DNA of 64,000 nt, taken from contig JAAYGG010000089.1 of assembly GCA_012727895.1 (NCBI GenBank), positions 1 through 64,000 of the forward strand, read 5' to 3'. The position numbers were made by a program, and so were the translations under genes. This document shows positions 21,201 to 28,899 of this stretch, one piece after another; position 1 is the first letter of the stretch, and the number at the start of each line of letters is the position of its first letter. The notes under the pieces were generated by a model. It was not told the DNA's origin. It did not search any database and was given only the letters and a program-made list of their open reading frames with translations. The DNA is from Bacillota bacterium (GTDB lineage Bacteria > Bacillota > UBA4882 > UBA10575).

Positions 21201-21952
21201 CCCAGGAACTGATTAAAAAGAAGGTGGCAACCCTTTCGGAGGTCATCAGTACCAGGGATGATATTATGAACTACCTGATTGACAAGGGCCTCCCGCCCCG
21301 GCAGGCCTTTGGGATCATGGAAAAGGTCCGCAAAGGGAAGGGCCTCTCCGAAGAGGAAGCCAAAACCATGAAGGAATACGGGGTTCCCGACTGGTATATC
21401 GATTCCTGCCGGAAGATCCAGTATATGTTCCCCAAGGCCCATGCCGTGGCTTACGTCATGATGGCTTTCCGCATCGCCTATTTCAAACTCTATTATCCCG
21501 AAGCCTTTTACGCCAGTTACTTCACGGTGCGGGCCAGCGAGTTTGACGCCGAGACAATGCTGACAAGTCCCGGGGAGATCTACGAACAGCTTCAGGAGTT
21601 AAAGCGGAAGGGGAACGAGGCTTCACCCAGGGAAAAGAGTCTCTTTACCATCCTCGAGCTTGTCCGGGAAGCATTACTGCGGGGAATCCGCTTTTTGCCG
21701 GTGGATCTCTATCTCTCGGACCCCACCCGGTTTTTGATTACCCCGGAAGGGCTCAGGGCCCCCCTGGTCTCCCTCCCGGGCTTGGGAGAAAACGCCGCCC
21801 TCTGCCTGGACCGGGCCCGCCGGGAAACGCCCTTTTTCTCGGTGGAGGATCTGAAAACCCGGGCCCGTCTTTCCTCAGCGGTGATCGATGTCTTAAGAAA
21901 AAACGGTTGTCTCAAGGGACTCCCGGAAAAAAACCAGCTTACTCTCTTTTAG
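18215..21952 (+). CDS. polC: DNA polymerase III alpha subunit, PolC type, lacking the exonuclease domain
   Basis: Replicative polymerase of Gram-positive bacteria. Domain order in the 1245-residue product: N-terminal domains, OB fold (VIEGEVFQTEVR, about 235-320), PHP domain (VELHLHTKMSAMDS, about 325), zinc finger (CPACKY...CPRCGQ, about 730-755), palm with the catalytic Asp motif EPDIDLNF (about 775), GTITTLAEKTAFGFVRGY, and the C-terminal fingers and beta-binding end. In normal PolC (about 1400-1450 residues) a DnaQ-like exonuclease interrupts the PHP domain after the GMEGY segment. Here GMEGYIVHD is followed by only about 35 Pro/Gly-rich residues and then SHHILILVRN, so no DxE-type exonuclease motif is present. 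The GTG at 18215 has GGGGTGA upstream; GTG 18206 is less likely. Confidence 0.93.
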   Translation: MGEEYLLKPAIQNILELRGIDETSLSFETRECLRRLSVEQVIIHNRRGPAGAGYLELKVRAAKGLTAERQQELEALLSELAEVECKITPVGDDEEAVVDWACLLEVMKKRLPGLYGWLRPEPPETDGCGGLHFKVNSPLAVEYLKRREDKIQAFLRKELGRTYRLFYEVAEEEGELPAYAYEEEIRRQAMEAAKAAAHAGEKTKGEVLLGRKIRGKPSPIRELPEEGPAVIEGEVFQTEVRSLRSGGKILLFLVTDFTDSLTVKVFSRGDREKLPEIREGSFLRVKGKIQYDDFQKEPVMLAESIQRVRPAEVRDEAETKRVELHLHTKMSAMDSVVDLKEAVKLAAAWGHPALAVTDHGVVQAYPEAAQLAKEYGIKIIYGMEGYIVHDQEQVPAGEPAPGGPAEGNPADGDPRRLEQLPSHHILILVRNLTGLNNLYRLVSESHIHFFHRHPRIPKSLLSRYREGLLLGTACESGELFSALLAGAGEERIAEIVGFYDFLEIQPLGNNEFLLREGRLTREELMELNREICRLGEKYGKPVVATGDVHFLRPHDEVFRRILMAGQGYTDADRQPPLYFRTTDEMLAEFSYLPPETAYQVVVENPRRLMAEVEELEPAPDEFCPPEIPGAGEEIRRMAYARAKEIYGDPLPSRIQEQLDWELKSIINHGYAVIFLIAHKLVKKSLEDGYLVGSRGSVGSSLVATMCGITEVNPLPAHYLCPACKYLEFPENARRLSGVDLPAKDCPRCGQPLRKDGHDIPFATFMGFEGDKEPDIDLNFSGEYQAEVQKYTEELFGKDRVFRAGTITTLAEKTAFGFVRGYVDDRGLQLKSAEITRLVRGCSGVKRSTGQHPGGMMIIPTGREIYHFTPVQYPANDRNAEWITTHFDYRSLSGRLIKLDLLGHDDPTILKMLSDLTGVDPTTIPLDDPGTLALFSSAAPLGLDPEELGFDLGTLGIPEFGTEFVRQMLAETKPATFSELVYISGLSHGTGVWLGNAQELIKKKVATLSEVISTRDDIMNYLIDKGLPPRQAFGIMEKVRKGKGLSEEEAKTMKEYGVPDWYIDSCRKIQYMFPKAHAVAYVMMAFRIAYFKLYYPEAFYASYFTVRASEFDAETMLTSPGEIYEQLQELKRKGNEASPREKSLFTILELVREALLRGIRFLPVDLYLSDPTRFLITPEGLRAPLVSLPGLGENAALCLDRARRETPFFSVEDLKTRARLSSAVIDVLRKNGCLKGLPEKNQLTLF

Positions 21953-21979
21953 CCATGCTCTCTCTTTAACGGGCGGCGC

Positions 21980-22008
21980 TTGACAAAAGGCCCCCCGTCG
22001 GCAATAAT
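21980..22008 (+). promoter_or_regulatory. Sigma-A promoter of lspA-lgt-rluD
   Basis: Consensus TTGACA (21980-21985), 17-base spacer and AATAAT (22003-22008). Confidence 0.75.
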
Positions 22009-22036
22009 GTCTTTGTAAGCTGAAGGAGGAAGTTTA

Positions 22037-22537
22037 TTGCGTCCGGTTTTCTTCTTGCTTGTTCTTGTGGCCGCAGCCGACCAGGCCGTAAAATTCGGGA
22101 TTCAACGGCTTCTCCTGGAAAACCAGAGGGTTCCGGTGATCCCGGGGGTCTTCTCTTTGACCCATGTCTTGAACCCCGGGGCCTCTTTTGGCATTCTTCC
22201 GGGCCATACCCGGCTCATTCTCTTTATGACCGTGGTCCTTTTTGCCCTGGTTTTCTTCTTCCGGAAAACCATCCGGGAACAACCGCTCCTTTTCCGGTTA
22301 GGCCTGGGCCTGGGTTTAGGCGGCGCCCTCGGCAATTTCATTGACCGGGTGCGCCTCGGCGAAGTCATCGACTATGTGGCATTAGAGTTCTGGCCCCTCC
22401 AAAACTGGCCCGTTTTCAACCTGGCTGATGCGGCCATTACCACCGGCGCTGTTTTGATTGTTGTTTTTCTTGTCGCTTATGAGACCCACGCCGCGCGCGG
22501 GCCCGCATCACCGCGGGCGAATTCCGGGGAAGACTGA
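22037..22537 (+). CDS. lspA: Signal peptidase II (prolipoprotein signal peptidase)
   Basis: Membrane aspartyl protease that removes the signal peptide from lipid-modified prolipoproteins. Four hydrophobic helices; catalytic aspartates lie in GGALGNFIDRVRLGEVIDYV and FNLADAAI, and the N-terminal DQAVK is conserved. TTG start with AAGGAGGAAG. 166 residues is normal. It is followed by lgt, which acts one step earlier on the same substrates. Confidence 0.96.
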   Translation: MRPVFFLLVLVAAADQAVKFGIQRLLLENQRVPVIPGVFSLTHVLNPGASFGILPGHTRLILFMTVVLFALVFFFRKTIREQPLLFRLGLGLGLGGALGNFIDRVRLGEVIDYVALEFWPLQNWPVFNLADAAITTGAVLIVVFLVAYETHAARGPASPRANSGED

Positions 22538-22558
22538 AAAGCGTAAGGGAGGAATGAA

Positions 22559-23338
22559 ATGAGAAGGGTCCTTTTTTCCATTGGCAGGCTGGAAATCTAC
22601 TCTTACGGTTTTGCGGTGGCCCTGGCCCTTTTTCTCGGTTTGATCTGGGTAGGAAAAGCCGTGGAAAAGCGGGGGGTCGCCAAGTTTGACCAGGTGGTGG
22701 ACCTTGCCATCCAGTTATTCATTGGCGGGCTCGTCGGGGCCAGGTTGTTTTATGTCATTACCGAGTACTCCTATTATCTCAAAAACCCCCTGGCTATTTT
22801 TAAACTCACCGATGGCGGCTTATCGTTTTTTGGGATGATCATCGGCGCTTATATCTGGGGGGTTTTATATGCGAAAAGGGCCAACCTCCCCACCTGGCAA
22901 CTGGCGGATATTATCGCCGTCTATCTCCCCCTCGGTTACGCCCTGGCGCGGGTAGGTTGCCTGTTCAACGGGTGTTGTTACGGGGTACCGTCGAAACTGC
23001 CCTGGGCCTTTGCCATCCCGGCAGTGGACAACCTCCCGCGGCACCCGGCACAGATTTATGCCATCATTGCCAGTCTCTTGGTCTTTCTCGTCCTCTGGTT
23101 GCTCAGGGAAAACCGGTATTTCCCGGGCTTTTTGTTCTGGCTGTATGTGGATTTATACGCCGTCAGCCGGTTTATTGTTGAATTCTTCCGGGAAACCCCG
23201 GTCATCGCCTTTGGCTGGCTCCGGGTCACACAGGCCTTCTGCCTCCTGGTGATTGCCGCCACAACTGCCTATATTATCTACCGGTTCAGGAGAAAAACAG
23301 GGGTAGAAAAGGATGCCTCGCCGGATATACCGGGTTAA
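22559..23338 (+). CDS. lgt: Prolipoprotein diacylglyceryl transferase
   Basis: Transfers diacylglycerol from phosphatidylglycerol to the lipobox Cys of prolipoproteins. Seven membrane helices in 259 residues; signature segments GARLFYVITEYSYYLKNP, GGLSFFGMIIGAYI, RVGCLFNGCCYGVPS and HPAQIYAI are present. Its last 26 bases overlap rluD in another frame, so lspA-lgt-rluD form one operon. Confidence 0.96.
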   Translation: MRRVLFSIGRLEIYSYGFAVALALFLGLIWVGKAVEKRGVAKFDQVVDLAIQLFIGGLVGARLFYVITEYSYYLKNPLAIFKLTDGGLSFFGMIIGAYIWGVLYAKRANLPTWQLADIIAVYLPLGYALARVGCLFNGCCYGVPSKLPWAFAIPAVDNLPRHPAQIYAIIASLLVFLVLWLLRENRYFPGFLFWLYVDLYAVSRFIVEFFRETPVIAFGWLRVTQAFCLLVIAATTAYIIYRFRRKTGVEKDASPDIPG

Positions 23339-24224
23339 ACCGGAAGACGAAGGGGAGAGGATTGACCGGTTGCTATCGGCGATGGAATGGGCCCCTTCCC
23401 GTGCCTACATCCAAAAACTCCTCAAGAACGGGAAGGTCTTTGTGAACGGATCGCCGGTTAAAGCCAGTTATCGTCCGGAAGCGGGCGAAGAGATCCTTGT
23501 GGAGGAAGAGGAACCGGAACCCGCCGGGGTTGAAGCCCAACCGCTGCCCCTGGCGATCCTTTACGAAGATGAGGACCTGATTGTCATCAACAAACCCCGG
23601 GGGATGGTGGTCCACCCTGCGCCCGGCAACCGGGAGAACACCCTGGTTAATGCCTTATTGGCCCACTGCCGGGAACTGTCGGGGGTCGGGGGCGTGGCCC
23701 GGCCGGGAATTGTTCACCGGTTGGACAAAGACACCTCCGGGGTCCTGGTGGCGGCGAAGAATGACTTCACCCACCTGGCCCTGGCCCGCCAGTTTCAAGA
23801 GCGGACCATGACCAAAAAATACCTGGCCCTGGTCCACGGGAGGGTTTCACCCCCGGAAGGGGAGATCAACGCGCCCATCGGGCGCCATCCGGTCCACCGG
23901 AAAAAGATGGCCGTCATTCCTTCCGGCAAGCCGGCGGTCACCCGTTACCGGGTCTTGGAGTATGCCGGGCCCTGTTCGTTACTGGAGGTTACTTTGGAAA
24001 CCGGCCGGACCCACCAGATCCGCGTCCATATGCAGTATATCGGCCACCCGCTGGTAGGGGATGAGCTTTACGGCCGGAAGGGGGAAGAGTCGCCCCTTAC
24101 CGGGCAGGCTTTACACGCGGCGGTTCTCGGTTTTCTCCATCCCCGTACCGGTCGTTACCAGGAGTTTGTCGCCCCGTTACCGCCGGAGATGGAAGCAGCC
24201 ATCGCCTATTACCGAAAAAAATAA
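23313..24224 (+). CDS. Large-subunit rRNA pseudouridine synthase (RluD/YlyB family)
   Basis: Converts specific uridines in 23S rRNA to pseudouridine. An S4 RNA-binding domain occupies the first 65 residues (ERIDRLLSAM...FVNGSPVKASYRPEAGEE), followed by the catalytic domain with the active-site Asp in GIVHRLDKDTSGVLVAAK. 303 residues, usual for the RluA/RluD family. The start lies inside the end of lgt. Confidence 0.93.
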   Translation: MPRRIYRVKPEDEGERIDRLLSAMEWAPSRAYIQKLLKNGKVFVNGSPVKASYRPEAGEEILVEEEEPEPAGVEAQPLPLAILYEDEDLIVINKPRGMVVHPAPGNRENTLVNALLAHCRELSGVGGVARPGIVHRLDKDTSGVLVAAKNDFTHLALARQFQERTMTKKYLALVHGRVSPPEGEINAPIGRHPVHRKKMAVIPSGKPAVTRYRVLEYAGPCSLLEVTLETGRTHQIRVHMQYIGHPLVGDELYGRKGEESPLTGQALHAAVLGFLHPRTGRYQEFVAPLPPEMEAAIAYYRKK

Positions 24225-24233
24225 AAGGAGATA

Positions 24234-24262
24234 TTGACGGAAATCAAAATCAATGATAAAAT
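24234..24262 (+). promoter_or_regulatory. Sigma-A promoter of infC-rpmI-rplT
   Basis: TTGACG (24234-24239), 17-base spacer, TAAAAT (24257-24262). It leaves a leader of over 200 bases before infC. Confidence 0.75.
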
Positions 24263-24299
24263 CTATAGCGAATAAGATCCTTAAGCGAGTATAATTACC

Positions 24300-24475
24300 T
24301 TTTAAAATAATACCCTTGTAAAGTAGAAGTTTTCCGCTTCTCACCCGGCGGCTTCGTGCCAGCCCGGGTTAACAGACCGTTTTATACCAAGGCGAGTTTG
24401 TCTTTGACGAGCGGAAATAGCGCTCGTTTTTCTTTGGCACTTATTTGCCAAGGGTGAAAAAACAGGAGGTGGCGG
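24300..24475 (+). promoter_or_regulatory. infC leader with intrinsic terminator (L20-type attenuator)
   Basis: The leader holds a stable hairpin (ACCCGG 24343-24348 with CCGGGT 24364-24369), then an intrinsic terminator (ACGAGCG 24407-24413 with CGCTCGT 24421-24427 and a T run), then the binding site AGGAGGT (24464-24470). In Bacillus, ribosomal protein L20 binds a similar leader and causes premature termination of infC-rpmI-rplT. The operon content matches; the L20 contact itself is inferred. Confidence 0.65.
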
Positions 24476-24478
24476 CTG

Positions 24479-24988
24479 ATAAACAGTGATCTGCGGATAA
24501 ATGAAGCTATTCGGACGCGTGAGGTTCGGGTGGTGAATACCGACGGAGAGCAGCTGGGGATTATGCCAATAAAAGAGGCCCTGCGCATCGCTGCGGAAAA
24601 AGATCTGGATCTTGTGGAAGTGGCGCCGACCGCGAAACCCCCGGTTTGCAAGATCATGGATTACGGGAAATACCGTTACGAGCAGAGTAAAAGGGAACGG
24701 GAAGCGCGGAAACGCCAAAAAGTTGTGGAGTTGAAAGAGATCCGCTTGACTCCGAAGATTGAAGCCCATGATTTCCAGGTTAAAGTAAAGGCGGCAGCCA
24801 AATTCCTTAAAGAAGGGGATAAGGTCAAAGTCAGTGTACGGTTCCGGGGCCGGGAGATTGTCCATGCCGACCTTGGCAGATCTCTCCTGCTGCAACTGTA
24901 TGAGGCCGTCAAAGACCAGGCGAACATGGAACGGGAACCGAAGATCGAAGGCAGAAACATGGTGATGATTCTCAGCGCCAAAACATGA
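24479..24988 (+). CDS. infC: Translation initiation factor IF-3
   Basis: Keeps 30S subunits free and proofreads initiation codons. The conserved N-domain start INSDLRINEAIRTREVRVV begins at an ATA codon at 24479, eight bases after AGGAGGT; a CTG precedes it at 24476 and an in-frame TGA lies at 24455. There is no ATG, GTG or TTG in frame until GTG at 24530, which would remove about 17 conserved residues. A rare start codon is the known autoregulatory device of infC genes (AUU/AUA/AUC). The PPVCKIMDYGKYRYEQ segment links the two domains. About 169 residues. Confidence 0.95.
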   Translation: MNSDLRINEAIRTREVRVVNTDGEQLGIMPIKEALRIAAEKDLDLVEVAPTAKPPVCKIMDYGKYRYEQSKREREARKRQKVVELKEIRLTPKIEAHDFQVKVKAAAKFLKEGDKVKVSVRFRGREIVHADLGRSLLLQLYEAVKDQANMEREPKIEGRNMVMILSAKT

Positions 24989-25037
24989 TTACCGCGCGCT
25001 TTGGGAATAAGATTAGCAAGAGAAGGGGAGAACGGAA

Positions 25038-25235
25038 TTGCCAAAGATGAAGACCCACCGCGGCGCCGCCAAACGGTTTAAATTGACGGGCCGTGGGAAG
25101 GTAAAGATGAACCGGGCTTTTAAGAGCCATATTTTGGAGAAAAAGAGCGCAAAGAGGAAGCGCAACCTCCGCCACGCGGATTTAGTGAGCCCGGCGGATG
25201 CAAAGAGAGTCAAACGCATGTTGGGAGTAGGATGA
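25038..25235 (+). CDS. rpmI: 50S ribosomal protein L35
   Basis: Small basic protein of the large subunit, 65 residues, with the family start [18 protein letters not shown] and a lysine/arginine-rich centre. Begins at TTG after AGGGGAG. Middle gene of infC-rpmI-rplT. Confidence 0.96.
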   Translation: MPKMKTHRGAAKRFKLTGRGKVKMNRAFKSHILEKKSAKRKRNLRHADLVSPADAKRVKRMLGVG

Positions 25236-25287
25236 GTTCCGGAGAGAAAAGGGTTTAATTACGATTTTCTGAAGTGGAGGAGTTGTC

Positions 25288-25644
25288 ATGAGGATAAAGG
25301 GTGGCACTGTTACACGCCGGCGGCACAATAAAGTTCTTAAGCTGGCCAAAGGGTACCGCGGTGCGCAAGGCCGCCGGTACCGGGCTGCCAACCAACAGGT
25401 CATGAAGTCATTGCTTTACGCTTACCGTGACCGGAGGATGAAAAAGCGCGAGTTCAGGAAGTTGTGGATCGCCCGGATCAACGCCGCCGCGCGGATGAAT
25501 GGCATTTCTTACAGCGCCTTTATTAACGGCTTGAAAAAGGCGGGAGTGGAGATCAACAGGAAGATCCTGGCGGAGATGGCTCTCCATGACGACCAGTCCT
25601 TCAAGGAACTGGTGAACGTCGCCAAGGAACAGATCGGCAAGTAA
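25288..25644 (+). CDS. rplT: 50S ribosomal protein L20
   Basis: Early assembly protein of the large subunit and, in Firmicutes, the autogenous repressor of its own operon. 118 residues with the canonical basic N-terminal extension ([18 protein letters not shown]) and globular C-terminus. Followed by a bidirectional terminator. Confidence 0.97.
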   Translation: MRIKGGTVTRRRHNKVLKLAKGYRGAQGRRYRAANQQVMKSLLYAYRDRRMKKREFRKLWIARINAAARMNGISYSAFINGLKKAGVEINRKILAEMALHDDQSFKELVNVAKEQIGK

Positions 25645-25698
25645 AACCGGGTGGCAGCCGCTAAAGCGGGCCACGGCAGGTGTAAAGAACCGGCAAGT

Positions 25699-25726
25699 AA
25701 AAAAACGGCCATAACGGCCGTTTTTT
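25699..25726. terminator. Bidirectional terminator between rplT and the glycoside hydrolase gene
   Basis: AAAAACGGCC and GGCCGTTTTT flank a five-base loop, with A and T runs on both sides, so the hairpin can stop transcription from rplT (plus strand) and from the convergent hydrolase gene (minus strand). Confidence 0.88.
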
Positions 25727-25777
25727 GGTGCGCTTCTTCCGTAGGGTTGACCCCGGTTTTCCCATGCCGGTTCCCGC

Positions 25778-28603
25778 CTATTCCTTGAGAATTTCCCCTT
25801 CGAACCAGAAGGTTTTTTCCCTGCCGGTATCGATAGGAAACTCCCAAATGCCACCGGCGCCCGGTTTCCCTTTGATCTCTTTTTTCCGGGCCCCGGTTGG
25901 ATCCAGGGCAAACAAGCGCAGGCTTGCCCCTTCCGGTACTTGAAACTCTACCGATAACAGGACCGGCCGGATCCGCGGCGGCGCCTGTCCCCAACGGTCC
26001 TCTACTGAGTTCTGGCTTTTATTCCAGAGCATGCCGGTATTGCGGTGCTCGCTCCAGACGGTGAGGAGGAAGTTTTCTGAGGCTTGCGCCAACAACGGCC
26101 CTGGCAAGCCCGGCGGTTCTGGCAACCCTGACGATGCCGGTACACCTTCTGTTACCGGCCGACGCCCACCGGCCGGTTGCAAGAGGACGGCGCAGTGATC
26201 CGGGCTTTTGGCATCCAAATGAAAACTCCAGCCGGGGAAGGTGAAGGTCCTGCCCTGCAAAAACCCGACGGCGCCGGTGACCGCCGGTCCGCGGAGTTCC
26301 AGAAAAGCCCGGGCCGGGTCGCTCCGGTCCCAGATCAGTTGCTGGTGGTCGGAGACCACCCGTTCTTCAGGGACCGGCCGGGAGAGATCACCGCCGGGCG
26401 GCGCGGCAAAGGAAGTAATCCGGAGCCGGTGGATCAGGGCATTGGCCCGGTCAAAACCATGGGCGGCCAGGAAATAATCGGCCTCAGTCAATTTCTTGGT
26501 ATACCCGGTGAAGACCTCATCGAGGTTCAAGGCCAGATCAATGCTGGACCGGGCCGGTTCGATCTGCCCGCCCAGGAAGATCCGGGAGGCAATTGGCAAC
26601 TGGGCGGTCTTCACCGGGTTCCCGCAGAGGGCAAAGAAGGAAGTAGTGTGTTTATTCGAAAAATCTTCGGCACTGCCGGCATAGTCGAAAAGGTAAACCG
26701 CATCCCAGTCCTGGAAGGCCGCAAAGGCGGCGATGAGGAGCGGCGCCTCGTGGGCATAACGGTTGGGGAAAGACTGGTTATACTCGCTGAGCGTGAAGGG
26801 TTTTCCCGCGACCGCCATGGCTGCCAACCGGCAAAGCTGATCCATGGAGTTGATCTGCGGGGTGTTGTGGATGATCCACCCCCGGGGCGACCAGGCAGGC
26901 ACCGCCGGCCACCAGGGATGATCCCAGTAGTAGTGGCTGTCGATAAAGTCCATTCCGGACTGGGCGGCAATGTCGCCGAGAAAGGCCCACCAGGGGGCGG
27001 TACCGGTGACCAGGGCCTTGACCCCGAGTTCCTCCTTGAGATAGCGGCGCATCTCCGTAAAGTAGGCCTTGTCCAATTCGTAGTAGAAACGGAGGAGATC
27101 CAAAAGGCGGTTATCCGTATAGCGGCCAAAATCGGAACGGAGGGGACGGCCGATGTTCCCCAGGGCCATGCTTTCCCCGAGGTCGAGGATAACCGGGACC
27201 GTCTCCTTGAATTCCACCTGGCTTATCCAGATGGTATTTGAACTGTCACCCAGGTTGAAGGTGATCCGGGCTTCCTTCTCCTCTGTGGCATTGGCCATGA
27301 AGGAGGCCCGGTACTGCCGCCAATCGCTATCCAGGGAAAATTCCTTGTTCAACCCATAATTCTGCCAGGGCGGCGCCCCCTTCATCATCGAGAGGTTGAT
27401 TTTCCCGGGTCTTCTTGCCTTGGCCCAGAAAGAGATCTCATAGCGCTGGCCTTCAACAAGGGCGTGCCCGCCTTGCATCAATTGGACATGCCAGTCGATG
27501 CCGTCGGGGGTGACCCGGATCTCCGCGGCCGGGCTGCCGCCGGGGCCGGCGTTCTCCTTAATCTCCCAGGTCATGCGGGCTCTTTCCAAGGCCTGTGCCT
27601 GCCATTCCGCCTTTCCTTTGGTAAAATCGTTATTGCGGACGCGGTTGGTAACGTCGGGAGGGGGGAGGCCCGGATCCCAGGCGGCGATCAATTTTTCGTC
27701 CGTACCGTATTTCTCCTTCAGCCATTGGTTCCAGAGGGTGTCCAGTTCCCGGCTGTATTCCTCCGAGAGTACGTCTTTCTTTCCCGGGATATAATTGATC
27801 TCGCCGTCGGTGAGAAGGCTGCCAAAGAGGGAGTCCTCATTGGTGATCTCTACACAGAAGACCACCGGATCCTCGGCATAGGTCAGGCCGGTATAGGGGT
27901 TTTTACGGGCCAACAACTGCGCGGCGTAATCCTTTTGCAAGGCAATCATCCGCTGGTTATAATGGGAAACGCCGCGGAAGAAACGGTTCTCGGTGAAAAG
28001 GTGCGTGTTGGGAAGGCCGTCGTCCGGGCCGAAATGGCGGGCGACCTTAAGGTTGATATTGACATAAATTCCATGGCGTTTTAACTGGTAGACAAGGTAG
28101 TCCCAGCGGTCCAGTTGCCCGCGGTCCAGGTGTTGCGTATCACGGGGGAAGTACCGCGGGTCCCAGATCCCCTGCGGCGCCGCATGGTAATCCATGTGGT
28201 GAAAGCGGACCACATTCACACCGAGCTTGGCGAGGCGGGCGGCGACTTTTTCCGCCCGGTCTTTGGGGGGGAAGTTGGCCCCGAAGGTGAAATTCACCCC
28301 CCAGAACTTGGCCCGGCGCCCGGTTTTACTGAAGTAGAAATGGCCGTCGTCCCCGGCGTAGACATGACCCCGGCTGTCAATGACCGTTGCCGGGTCCTGC
28401 CCGGGGTAATCAACCAGCAGGTACGAGGCGTCGACAATGGTTGGCGTGGCATCGTCCCATGGCAGGATAAAAGGATACCATTTTTCTTGGGCCAGGAGCG
28501 GCGGGTGGCACCAAAGGTTAACGAGCAACCCGATACCCAGCAACAGCCGGAGGCCGCTCTTCCAGCCCGGCCGGGAGGCTTGCACGCGTCTGTAGGATCT
28601 CAT
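25778..28603 (-). CDS. Large secreted glycoside-hydrolase-like protein with internal carbohydrate-binding module
   Basis: A 941-residue exported protein. A basic N-terminus and hydrophobic core (LRLLLGIGLLVNLW) followed by LLAQ look like a signal peptide. The TIM barrel begins at about residue 90 (KFWGVNFTFGANFP, VNVVRFHHMD) and carries the clan GH-A acid/base pattern VEITNED (about 250). At about residues 325-460 there is a jelly-roll region resembling CBM4/9 modules (GQRYEISFWAKA...SNTIWISQVEF), after which the barrel resumes with a probable nucleophile in FTLSEYNQ (about 607). Beta-rich domains follow. The GH5/GH42-like assignment and any substrate are inference. ATG with AAGGAGAGG. It is the only clearly accessory gene in its region. 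Confidence 0.75.
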   Translation of the reverse strand: MRSYRRVQASRPGWKSGLRLLLGIGLLVNLWCHPPLLAQEKWYPFILPWDDATPTIVDASYLLVDYPGQDPATVIDSRGHVYAGDDGHFYFSKTGRRAKFWGVNFTFGANFPPKDRAEKVAARLAKLGVNVVRFHHMDYHAAPQGIWDPRYFPRDTQHLDRGQLDRWDYLVYQLKRHGIYVNINLKVARHFGPDDGLPNTHLFTENRFFRGVSHYNQRMIALQKDYAAQLLARKNPYTGLTYAEDPVVFCVEITNEDSLFGSLLTDGEINYIPGKKDVLSEEYSRELDTLWNQWLKEKYGTDEKLIAAWDPGLPPPDVTNRVRNNDFTKGKAEWQAQALERARMTWEIKENAGPGGSPAAEIRVTPDGIDWHVQLMQGGHALVEGQRYEISFWAKARRPGKINLSMMKGAPPWQNYGLNKEFSLDSDWRQYRASFMANATEEKEARITFNLGDSSNTIWISQVEFKETVPVILDLGESMALGNIGRPLRSDFGRYTDNRLLDLLRFYYELDKAYFTEMRRYLKEELGVKALVTGTAPWWAFLGDIAAQSGMDFIDSHYYWDHPWWPAVPAWSPRGWIIHNTPQINSMDQLCRLAAMAVAGKPFTLSEYNQSFPNRYAHEAPLLIAAFAAFQDWDAVYLFDYAGSAEDFSNKHTTSFFALCGNPVKTAQLPIASRIFLGGQIEPARSSIDLALNLDEVFTGYTKKLTEADYFLAAHGFDRANALIHRLRITSFAAPPGGDLSRPVPEERVVSDHQQLIWDRSDPARAFLELRGPAVTGAVGFLQGRTFTFPGWSFHLDAKSPDHCAVLLQPAGGRRPVTEGVPASSGLPEPPGLPGPLLAQASENFLLTVWSEHRNTGMLWNKSQNSVEDRWGQAPPRIRPVLLSVEFQVPEGASLRLFALDPTGARKKEIKGKPGAGGIWEFPIDTGREKTFWFEGEILKE

Positions 28604-28671
28604 GGTTCAACCTCTCCTTCTTCAATAGTCAGTAAGTAAAACAAGTGAACTCGTGCGCCCGCGCTGTCCAA

Positions 28672-28700
28672 TTAATAGATGACCAAGAAAACCGGGGCAA
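28672..28700 (-). promoter_or_regulatory. Possible promoter of the glycoside hydrolase gene
   Basis: On the minus strand TTGCCC (28700-28695), 17-base spacer, TATTAA (28677-28672), about 70 bases before the ATG. Both hexamers match only four of six positions. The rest of the 295-base divergent region holds only the promoter of the next plus-strand gene. Confidence 0.35.
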
Positions 28701-28857
28701 AACAGGCAGCCCGGAACTGGTAGGATTTGCCTGTCAATCCTGTATGGATCACTAATAAAAGGTTTCGCACTTAAACCTGGAATTCCTTTTTCCCGCCCAC
28801 CGGTGCAGGCGAAGACAGCTCCCCGGAAAGGGAAGATATTTTTTGACCATCTCCGCC

Positions 28858-28886
28858 TTTACGGCCAAAGCCGGACATGGTATGAT
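28858..28886 (+). promoter_or_regulatory. Promoter of the RNA methyltransferase gene
   Basis: TTTACG (28858-28863), 17-base spacer, TATGAT (28881-28886). Transcription would begin only a few bases before the ATG at 28900, giving a nearly leaderless message from that codon. Confidence 0.5.
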
Positions 28887-28899
28887 AAGTTAAAACACC

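Noticed and set aside
26177-27241. 354-codon plus-strand open frame inside the glycoside hydrolase gene
   Set aside because: The minus-strand protein has a signal peptide and catalytic motifs; the plus-strand frame has neither and is rich in Gly/Arg/Pro as shadows are.
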